Assembly (NCBI GenBank): GCA_038229875.1
Contig: JBBROA010000126.1
Span: 1-11,350 of the forward strand
Origin: JALYUA01 sp038229875
GTDB lineage: Bacteria > Acidobacteriota > Thermoanaerobaculia > UBA5066 > Gp7-AA6
Reading direction: 5' to 3'
Length of the DNA: 11,350 bases
A model generated the notes under the pieces. It made no database searches. It worked only from the letters and a program-made list of their open reading frames with translations, and was not told the origin of the DNA. Shown in pieces: positions 5,662-11,350 of this stretch. Both the position numbers and the translations under genes were made by a program. Position 1 is the stretch's first letter. The number at the start of each line of letters is the position of its first letter.

Positions 5662-7518
5662 ATGATTGAACCCTGGCGTGCAACCGCGATCGTCTCGCGC
5701 GCCGTCACCGTCTCGACGGCGCTCCTGCTGCTCGCGCCGGCATCGCTTCGTTCGGACGACTGGCCCCAGTGGGGGCGGGACTCGCGGCACGGCGCCGCGG
5801 CGCCGGTCGCCGCGCAGCCTCTCGGCGGAATCCTCGCGGACTTCGTCTACGACCCGTTCGTCCCGGCGTCCACGGCCGAGGCGGGAGGGGACCTGCTCGC
5901 GCACTATCCCGTGCCTCTGCTCGACGGGCCCGACGTGTACATGGAGTCGAAGACGGGCACGTACGTGTCCTGCTCCCCTCCCGGATCGCGTCAGCCTGCC
6001 CCGTGCGGGGTCGCGGCCTGGGACCGGCAGATCTGGAACGTGCAAAAGCTGCGCTGGACCGGTACGCGCCTCGTTCCCGTCTGGAGATTCGAGTCGGACT
6101 GGAAACCGGAGCCCGACGCCGGCACCGGCCCGAGCGGGCTCTTCGGATGGGAACCCGTCTTCCATCCGGTGCTCGCGAGCGGATCCCTCTACGTGCCCGG
6201 CCGGGGCGGATCGGTCTTCCGCGTCTCGAAGGAAACGGGCGAGGGCGTGCGGATCTCCCCGTTCGGCGCGCTCGACGATTCCGTCTTCGTCGCCGGCGGG
6301 CTCGCCGCGGACGATGCGGGCAACGTCTATTACAACGCGATCCAGCTAGACGTCTCGAATCCGTGGGGCAGCGACGCACGGGGTGCCTGGCTGGTGCAGG
6401 TGCGGGCGAACGGCACGACCCGGACCGCGACGTTCGCCTCTCTCCTGCCCGGCGCGCCCGGACTCTGCGAAGGCACGTTCAGCGGCCCCTTGCCGCTGCC
6501 GCCGAGCCCTGACGCGGTGCCGCCGTCGGTCCCCTGCGGGTCGCAGCGCCCCGGCCTCAACGTAATCCCCGCCATCGGGCTCGACGGTACCGTGTACACC
6601 GTCAGCCGCGGACACTTCGCGAACAAAGAGGGATACCTGATTGCGGCGGATCCGCTCTTGAATCTCCGCTGGTCGGCTTCGCTGCGAGGCCACCTGATGG
6701 ACGGCTGCGGGGTGCTTCTCCCGCCCGACGGAACTCCGGGAGGCTGCCGGTCCGGCTCGACCCGCGGCGTCGATCCCCACACGAACCGGCCGCCCGCCGG
6801 AGAGGTCCTCGATCTCTCGACGGCGTCACCCGTCGCGCTGCCGGACGGCGGCGTGCTCTACGGCGCCCACACGAGCTACAACTTTTCGCGCGGGCATCTC
6901 TTCCGCTTCGACGGGCAGGGACAGTTTCTCGCCGCTTACGATTTCGGGTGGGACATCACTCCCGCGATCCGGGTGCATGACGGCACCTACTCGATCATGA
7001 TCAAGGACAATCACTACGAAACCGGGTCCTACTGCGGCAACACGATCTTCTGCCCGCCCGAAGCCGGTCGCTACGACATCACGTCTCTGACGCCCGGCAT
7101 GACGCCGGAGTGGACATACCGCAACACGAACACGTCGAGTTGCGCGCGGCAGACGGACGGCTCGATCACGTGCGTGTCGGATCACCCGGATGGATTCGAG
7201 TGGTGCGTCAACCAGCCGGCCCTCGACGCGAACGGAGTCGTGTACGCAAACAGCGAGGACGGATTCGTATACGCGATCAGCCCCGACGGAGTGCTCCGCG
7301 GGAAAATCTTCTTGAACCTCGCGCTCGGCGCCGCCTACACGCCGCTCTCGATCTCCGCGGACGGCCTTCTCTACACACAGAACAACGGCCACCTCTTCGT
7401 CGTAGGCAGCCCCCTCCGCCCCCCTCCCATCCCGCCAAAACGCGGGCGCACTCCCCGTGTCGTCGGTCCAAAAACGGGATCGGGATCGTCATTCCCCGCG
7501 GCGAAAGGTCTGCGCTGA
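5662..7518 (+). CDS. Secreted PQQ-like beta-propeller repeat protein, cysteine-rich
   Basis: Predicted exported 618-aa protein with the PQQ-like (quinoprotein alcohol dehydrogenase-like) beta-propeller fold; role unknown. An N-terminal signal (hydrophobic 15-28, after Arg6 and Arg13) is followed by DDWPQWGRDSRHG at 32-44, the typical opening of exported PQQ-like propellers. Blade-type repeats include DGTVYTVSRG (308-317) with GYLIAADPLLNLRWSA, DGGVLYGA with GHLFRFDGQG (395-420), ANGVVYANSEDGFVYAIS (523-540) and DGLLYTQNNGHLFVVG (567-582). Eleven cysteines fall mostly in close pairs (104/115, 269/292, 349/362, 458/464, 494/504, plus 515), suggesting disulfides in an oxidising compartment. I see no vicinal-cysteine or other evidence for actual PQQ binding. 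The last ~35 residues are Pro/Arg/Lys-rich and disordered-looking. ATG 5662 is chosen because the signal peptide begins there; the frame stays open back to 5425 inside the antisense receiver gene. The hydrolase gene follows about 40 nt downstream. Confidence 0.82.
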   Translation: MIEPWRATAIVSRAVTVSTALLLLAPASLRSDDWPQWGRDSRHGAAAPVAAQPLGGILADFVYDPFVPASTAEAGGDLLAHYPVPLLDGPDVYMESKTGTYVSCSPPGSRQPAPCGVAAWDRQIWNVQKLRWTGTRLVPVWRFESDWKPEPDAGTGPSGLFGWEPVFHPVLASGSLYVPGRGGSVFRVSKETGEGVRISPFGALDDSVFVAGGLAADDAGNVYYNAIQLDVSNPWGSDARGAWLVQVRANGTTRTATFASLLPGAPGLCEGTFSGPLPLPPSPDAVPPSVPCGSQRPGLNVIPAIGLDGTVYTVSRGHFANKEGYLIAADPLLNLRWSASLRGHLMDGCGVLLPPDGTPGGCRSGSTRGVDPHTNRPPAGEVLDLSTASPVALPDGGVLYGAHTSYNFSRGHLFRFDGQGQFLAAYDFGWDITPAIRVHDGTYSIMIKDNHYETGSYCGNTIFCPPEAGRYDITSLTPGMTPEWTYRNTNTSSCARQTDGSITCVSDHPDGFEWCVNQPALDANGVVYANSEDGFVYAISPDGVLRGKIFLNLALGAAYTPLSISADGLLYTQNNGHLFVVGSPLRPPPIPPKRGRTPRVVGPKTGSGSSFPAAKGLR

Positions 7519-7558
7519 CAGTCTTAAGGAAGTGTTACCTGAACAACCGCAGTAGCCG

Positions 7559-9424
7559 GTGCCTTCGCCGCGCACGGCGAAGGCAGCTCCCGAAGTGAGC
7601 GTAAGCGACGCGACTTACCAGGTCGGCGCCCCGCTTCCCGCGGCTCCTGCCCCCTCGGCCGCCGCGCCGCGCGTCGCGGCTGCACCCCGGCGTCCCCGGG
7701 CCGTCTTCGTGACGCACGGGATGGGAAAGCAGATCGCGTTCGAAACCCTGGACCTCGTCGCGGAGGGGCTTCGGACCCAGGACGCGAAGAGTCGCGGCGT
7801 CCCCCTCGAGAGCCTTCCAGCCCCGCGCGTCCGGAGCGTCGTGCTCGACGGCGAAAGGCTCCAGCGCGCGGAGCTCGCTCTGGGCGGCGGGGAGGAAACG
7901 GAGCACGAGGTCCACATCTACGAGGGCTACTGGGCGCCGCTGACCGAGGGACAGGTCAACCTCCGGGACGTCGTCGCGTTTCTCTTCCGCGGCGGCTGGA
8001 ACGGCATCTGGAACGCCTCCCGCAAGAAGGGCTTCCGGAGGTGGCTCTTCGACCAGTACCGGCTGATCGAGATCCCCGCCTCCACCATGGTCCTTCTGGG
8101 CGTCGCGGTCGCGGTGGTATCCGGATTAGCCGCGCTGAACGCCGCCGTCGCGCTCGTGGCGCTGGCTCGCTCTCCGCTGAAGGAGCCCCCGCGCTGGCTC
8201 TCCGACGCTCTCTTCAACGACCTCTCGACGCTCATGAACCTCTTCCTGACGGGAGCGCTCATCTTCGGGCTGTCACTGCTCGCCGCCCGCAGCGTGCGGC
8301 GGCGGCCGCCCGGCTCTCTCCTGCGAACGGCGCTCGGCATCTTTTCGGTTCTCTCCTTCTCCTGCGTTCTCGGCGGGACGGCGCTCGCGGGGATCTCTCT
8401 GCCGCTTCTCTTCTGGGCGCACGTCCAGTGCGCGGCGGCCGATATGGGTCCGGGGGTTCTGGGCCACGTTCTCGGCCGCAGCTTCGTCGCCGGGTTCAAC
8501 GAAGCGTTCGAGACCGGCGCGCTGGCCTGCGTCGCCGCCGTCGCCGTGGCGGTGATGGTCGTGGCCGCGGTGAAACTGCTCGGCCGCGCAAAAAGGGAGT
8601 TCCGCGCGGGCGGACGCCGGCTGCTGTTCTACGGAGGCTCGGTGCTCGGCGTGGCGGTGCTCCTCGCGGCCTTCACGGGAGAGGTCCGGGCCGCGCTTCA
8701 CCTCTGTCATAAGGCCGCCGGCTTTCCGGTCGTGCGCCGCGGGCTCTCCTGGGCGCTCCTCTTTGCGCTCTCGGCCTGGATCCGTTCGCTACTCGTGCAG
8801 TACGTGGGCGACCTTTCCGCGTACGTCGCGTCCAACACGCTCGACCGGTTCCACGATCTCCGCGCCCGAATCAAAGAGACCGTCTGGAAGAAAGCGAGAG
8901 CGGTGTACGCGGCGACCCTGCCCGCGGGAGGGTTCGCGTACGAGCAGTGCGTACAGGTCGGGCACTCGCTCGGGTCGGTGATCGCGTACGACATCCTGAA
9001 CCGCCTCGTCCTGGAAGACCTCGCCGCGGCAGCGGCCGGAGCCCCCGGAGCGCTCGACGTGACGGCCCGGACCCCGCTCTTCCTGACGTTCGGATCTCCG
9101 CTCGACAAGACCGCGTTCGTCTTCGGTTTTGCCGGCAAGAACACGAATGAGGCGCGGGAGGCGCTCGCCGCCTCCGTGCAGCCCCTGATCTGCGACTACG
9201 CCGTCCGCCCGGCGCGCTGGGTGAACCTTTATTCGCTGTGGGACATCGTCAGCGGCCCGCTCGACATGTACGACCTCCCCGGCTCGACCGATCCGCGCCG
9301 AGTCGAGAATCTCCGCGATCCGGACGCGGCAACGCTTCTGGCCGCGCACGTCGAGTACTGGCGCAACAACCTTCTGTTCGAAGTCCTCCACGCGGAGCTC
9401 ACGTCGGAGAAGCGGGAGGGCTGA
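7559..9424 (+). CDS. Membrane-embedded alpha/beta hydrolase with the catalytic core split by a multi-helix transmembrane insertion
   Basis: Predicted serine hydrolase (lipase/esterase-like), 621 aa from GTG 7559; substrate unknown. Residues 1-46 are an Ala/Pro-rich tail. Strand-plus-oxyanion motif AVFVTHGMG lies at 48-56, but the nucleophile elbow GHSLG (Ser470) comes over 400 residues later. In between are about six hydrophobic stretches near 174-203, 225-245, 255-288, 318-341, 353-372 and 396-422. After the elbow follow a strand with FGSPLDK (511-517), candidate acid Asp562 in LWDIVSGPLD and candidate base His597 in AAHVEYW. So the first hydrolase strand and the rest of the triad flank a membrane domain. 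The start is uncertain: GTG 7559 has no Shine-Dalgarno and is partly inside a perfect hairpin; GTG 7595 has GAAGG 11 nt upstream. No other in-frame start exists before HGMG. The symporter gene follows 1 nt after the stop. Confidence 0.82.
   Translation: MPSPRTAKAAPEVSVSDATYQVGAPLPAAPAPSAAAPRVAAAPRRPRAVFVTHGMGKQIAFETLDLVAEGLRTQDAKSRGVPLESLPAPRVRSVVLDGERLQRAELALGGGEETEHEVHIYEGYWAPLTEGQVNLRDVVAFLFRGGWNGIWNASRKKGFRRWLFDQYRLIEIPASTMVLLGVAVAVVSGLAALNAAVALVALARSPLKEPPRWLSDALFNDLSTLMNLFLTGALIFGLSLLAARSVRRRPPGSLLRTALGIFSVLSFSCVLGGTALAGISLPLLFWAHVQCAAADMGPGVLGHVLGRSFVAGFNEAFETGALACVAAVAVAVMVVAAVKLLGRAKREFRAGGRRLLFYGGSVLGVAVLLAAFTGEVRAALHLCHKAAGFPVVRRGLSWALLFALSAWIRSLLVQYVGDLSAYVASNTLDRFHDLRARIKETVWKKARAVYAATLPAGGFAYEQCVQVGHSLGSVIAYDILNRLVLEDLAAAAAGAPGALDVTARTPLFLTFGSPLDKTAFVFGFAGKNTNEAREALAASVQPLICDYAVRPARWVNLYSLWDIVSGPLDMYDLPGSTDPRRVENLRDPDAATLLAAHVEYWRNNLLFEVLHAELTSEKREG
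7560..7585. repeat. Perfect inverted repeat (11-bp arms, 4-nt loop) at the hydrolase gene start
   Basis: TGCCTTCGCCG (7560-7570) and CGGCGAAGGCA (7575-7585) are exact reverse complements around the loop CGCA. There is no T-tract on either side, so it does not look like a standard intrinsic terminator. It covers two bases of the GTG at 7559, and its right arm contains the GAAGG (7579-7583) that would serve GTG 7595. In RNA it could therefore control translation of the hydrolase or protect the 3' end of the propeller mRNA. The structure is seen directly; the role is inference. Confidence 0.7.
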
Positions 9425-9428
9425 CCTG
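9415..9428 (+). promoter_or_regulatory. Strong Shine-Dalgarno that points to a CTG start for the symporter
   Basis: GGAGG at 9415-9419, inside the last codons of the hydrolase gene, stands 6 nt before CTG 9426. The hydrolase stop TGA occupies 9422-9424, so the CTG begins one base after it, a layout typical of translational coupling. Between here and ATG 9558 the symporter frame has no ATG, GTG or TTG, yet it encodes the expected first transmembrane helix. Confidence 0.7.
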
Positions 9429-10946
9429 GAGACGCTGCGGATCGGGCTGCCGACTCTCATCCTGATCGCCGTCTACCTCGCGGGGATCAACGCGCTCGGC
9501 GCCTGGATCGGACGGGGACAGAAGGACGCGCGCGAGTACTTTCTCGGCGGCCATGCGATGCCCTGGTGGGCGGTCATGGGATCGATCGTCGCGACCGAGA
9601 CGTCGGCTCTGACGTTCCTCTCCGTTCCGGGAGATGCGTATCGAACCGGTTTTCTCTTCCTGCAGCTCGTCTTCGGATACGTGATCGGGCGAATCGCGAT
9701 CTCTTTCATCCTGCTGCCGAGCTACTTCCAGGGGGAGCTTTCGACCGCGTACGCGCTGCTCGAAAAGCGCTTCGGTCCCCTGGCGCGGCGATTCACGTCG
9801 ACGCTCTTCATGTTCACGCGCGTGCTCGCTGCTTCCGTACGGCTGGCGGTCCCTGCGATTCCGATCGCGCTTCTCGTCGGAATCCCGGTGTGGTCCGCGG
9901 TTCTGGCACTCGCCGCGGCAACGGCGCTCTACACCTTTCTCGGAGGGATCAAGGCGGTCATCTGGATCGACCTGATCCAGGTATTCATTTACGTCTCGGG
10001 TGCCCTCCTCGCGCTCAGTTTTCTCATCGCCCGGTCGCCGGGGGGGCTGCACGGGATCCTCTCCTTCGCCGCCGCGTCGGGCCATCCCGCGCGGTTGTTC
10101 GACTTCCACTTCGACTTTTCGAAACCGTACACGTTCTGGGCCGGCCTGCTCGGCGGGGCCTTCCTGACGATGGCGAGTCATGGCGCCGATCAGCTCATCG
10201 TTCAGAGGCTGCTGGCCTGTCGGACGCTCAAAGACGCGCAACGCGCCTTGATTGGAAGCGGGTTTCTGGTGCTCATGCAGATGACCCTCTTCGTGACGAT
10301 CGGCGTCGGGCTCTTCTCCTTTTTCCATGGCCGCCCGGTCGCCCCCGGACTCTCGGGCGCTTCCGGCTTCGGTTCGCCGGACGAAATTTTCCCGACTTAC
10401 ATCGTCCGCCACCTGCCGCCCCTCCTGTCGGCATACCTCGTGGCGGGAATGTTCTCGGCGGCGATGTGCTCGGAGTCCTCCGCCTTGAACTCCCTTGCGT
10501 CGGCGCTCGCCAACGACATCGTCGGACCGCTCGCGGGGCCGCAGTCGCTCGCGGGCCGGCGCGGACTGAAGCTCGGGCGGCTTCTCACCCTCTTCTGGAC
10601 GGTGCTCCTCGCTCTGCTGGCCGTCGGCTTCTCGCGGCTCGCGCAGTCGCAGCCGGCCGTGCAGGTGGCGCTCGGGCTTCTGAGCGTAACTGCCGGTGGC
10701 CTTCTCGGCGCGTTTCTGCTGGCGCTCTTTGCCCGTCGCGCCCGGCAGGCGGACGTCCTCTGGGCCATCGGCTGCTCGGCGGCCGTGATGATGTCCCTGT
10801 GGCTCGGCTCGAGAGGTTGGATTGATTTTCCCTTCGCGAAGCGGATCGCGTGGCCCTGGTATTCGCTTCTGGGCTCAGCGCTGGCCGTCGGGCTCGGGAC
10901 ACTCCTCTCGCTACGTCATCCTGCTTCCGCGGGCGCCCGAGCCTGA
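9426..10946 (+). CDS. Sodium:solute symporter, SSS (SLC5-like) family, probable CTG start
   Basis: Inner-membrane Na+-coupled uptake transporter of the LeuT-fold SSS family; the solute cannot be read from sequence. From CTG 9426 it is 506 aa, the usual family length, with about 13 hydrophobic helices. The first 44 residues (ETLRIGLPTLILIAVYLAG, then YFLGGHAMPWWAV) match the conserved SSS N-terminus and would be lost if ATG 9558 were used. Other family marks are ATETSALTFLSVPG (56-69), FGYVIGRI (83-90), GGIKAVIWIDLIQ (173-185), ADQLIVQRLLACRTLKDAQRAL (254-275), and SAAMCSESSALNSLASALAND (344-364), the serine-rich helix that holds Na2-site residues in this family. It appears translationally coupled to the membrane hydrolase, so the hydrolase may release or handle something the symporter imports (inference). 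Convergent with the TolC-like gene after 14 nt, with no clear terminator. Confidence 0.9.
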   Translation: METLRIGLPTLILIAVYLAGINALGAWIGRGQKDAREYFLGGHAMPWWAVMGSIVATETSALTFLSVPGDAYRTGFLFLQLVFGYVIGRIAISFILLPSYFQGELSTAYALLEKRFGPLARRFTSTLFMFTRVLAASVRLAVPAIPIALLVGIPVWSAVLALAAATALYTFLGGIKAVIWIDLIQVFIYVSGALLALSFLIARSPGGLHGILSFAAASGHPARLFDFHFDFSKPYTFWAGLLGGAFLTMASHGADQLIVQRLLACRTLKDAQRALIGSGFLVLMQMTLFVTIGVGLFSFFHGRPVAPGLSGASGFGSPDEIFPTYIVRHLPPLLSAYLVAGMFSAAMCSESSALNSLASALANDIVGPLAGPQSLAGRRGLKLGRLLTLFWTVLLALLAVGFSRLAQSQPAVQVALGLLSVTAGGLLGAFLLALFARRARQADVLWAIGCSAAVMMSLWLGSRGWIDFPFAKRIAWPWYSLLGSALAVGLGTLLSLRHPASAGARA

Positions 10947-10960
10947 ACAGGTCGCCGCGG

Positions 10961-11350
10961 TCAGCGCCCCGCGAACAAGGAATCGAGGTCCCCTCGCAGG
11001 TCGAGCAGCCGCAGCCTCGCGGCGAGGAGGCCTTGCGCCGCCGCCGCCCGCTGTTCGGCGGTCGACGCGTGCGCGATCTCCGCGAGCTCGACGTCGTCGA
11101 CGCCGCCCCGGCCCTCGGTCGCCAGGGCCCGGGCGATCCGGACGCCTTCCCCCGCGGCGGCCTCGGCGCTCTGAGAGACTCCGAGCTCCCCGCGGGCCCG
11201 GACCAGATCCGCCTCTGCGACCGCGACGGCAAGCTCCACGTCGCGCTCCCGAAGCCGCCGCGCCGACTCGGCGCGCTCGAGACGCGCCCGGCGCCCCGAC
11301 GCCGCCTCTTTGTTCCGACCTCCCGTCCAGAGCGGAACCGAAAGGGTCAC
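10961..11350 (-). CDS. TolC-family outer-membrane efflux protein, C-terminal part (5' end outside window)
   Basis: The last 129 residues of an outer-membrane efflux (OEP) protein, the trimeric channel partner of RND, ABC or MFS pumps or of type I secretion. The visible part opens VTLSVPLWTGGRNKEAA, the conserved 'PL(F/W)-x-G-G-R' turn that begins the long helices of the second OEP repeat. It continues as an Ala/Glu/Arg-rich amphipathic helical stretch (SGRRARLERAESARRLRERD, then ARGELGVSQSAEAAAGEG and EGRGGVDDVELAEI), as in the periplasmic helices. It ends in LRLLDLRGDLDSLFAGR with no long tail. The GTG at the extreme right edge (11350) is almost certainly internal, since the protein should extend some 300 residues further upstream. 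Substrate and pump partner are outside the window. Confidence 0.85.
   Translation of the reverse strand: MTLSVPLWTGGRNKEAASGRRARLERAESARRLRERDVELAVAVAEADLVRARGELGVSQSAEAAAGEGVRIARALATEGRGGVDDVELAEIAHASTAEQRAAAAQGLLAARLRLLDLRGDLDSLFAGR

Noticed and set aside
5662..7518. The propeller protein as a genuine PQQ-dependent dehydrogenase.
   Set aside because: Only the propeller repeats and the DWPQW opening are visible; I see no vicinal-cysteine pair, haem-binding CxxCH or metal-site motif of quinoprotein dehydrogenases.
7515..7541. CTGACA at 7515-7520 as a -35 box for a promoter before the hydrolase gene.
   Set aside because: No acceptable -10 hexamer lies at 16-18 nt; the nearest candidate, TACCTG, matches poorly at a 15-nt spacing.
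7560..7590. The perfect hairpin as an intrinsic terminator of the propeller gene.
   Set aside because: The following bases (GCTCCCGAAG) contain no T-run, and the reverse strand has none either.
9399..10412. A 337-residue minus-strand open frame opposite the symporter, rich in Arg, Glu and Asp.
   Set aside because: It is the complement of hydrophobic symporter codons, has no recognisable domain, and overlaps a well-supported gene.
10925..10975. Imperfect complementarity of GCGGGCGC and GCGCCCCGC around the symporter/TolC stops as a bidirectional terminator.
   Set aside because: The match needs a bulge, spans coding sequence on both sides and has no T-tract on either strand.
1..11350. Mobile element, CRISPR, tRNA or defence system.
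   Set aside because: No transposase or integrase motifs, no regular direct repeats, no tRNA-like cloverleaf noticed and no recognisable defence protein family; spacers between genes are short.

Overview
The window is a stretch of GC-rich bacterial chromosome, coding almost end to end, with seven protein genes on the plus strand spans and minus strand combined plus one cut gene at each edge (eight genes in all). The large Oar-like TonB-dependent receptor, the sulfatase-fold protein fused to TPR repeats and the GC-rich codon use together suggest Acidobacteriota or a near relative. This is an inference from family content; no rRNA or other marker gene is present. I see no tRNA, rRNA, CRISPR array, transposase, phage gene or recognisable defence locus.

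Left part (3-2033): the C-terminal three quarters or so of a TonB-dependent outer-membrane receptor, open at the left edge, closed by a strong intrinsic terminator (2055-2090). Next on the same strand come two exported proteins 41 nt apart, possibly one operon: a sulfatase/alkaline-phosphatase-fold protein with C-terminal TPRs (2131-4212), in which threonine sits where true sulfatases carry the formylglycine cysteine or serine, and an S51 cyanophycinase-like peptidase with a lipoprotein-type signal (4254-5198).

Middle: a single-domain response regulator on the minus strand (5205-5603) converges on the peptidase with only 6 nt between stop codons. It diverges from a secreted, cysteine-rich PQQ-like beta-propeller protein (5662-7518) across a 58-nt spacer that can hold two overlapping, opposed promoters.

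Right part: the propeller gene is followed by a membrane-embedded alpha/beta hydrolase (7559-9424) whose catalytic core is split by a multi-helix membrane insertion, then by an SSS-family sodium:solute symporter (9426-10946) that appears to start at CTG directly after the hydrolase stop. These three genes look like one transcription unit. Last, a TolC-like outer-membrane efflux protein on the minus strand (10961-11350) converges on the symporter and runs off the right edge.

Most products are envelope or exported proteins (outer-membrane receptor, lipoprotein/periplasmic hydrolases, secreted propeller, membrane hydrolase, transporter, efflux channel). No complete pathway can be assembled. The most unusual points are the split membrane hydrolase coupled to a CTG-started symporter, the threonine-type sulfatase-fold/TPR protein, and an EF-hand-like loop inside the TonB receptor.
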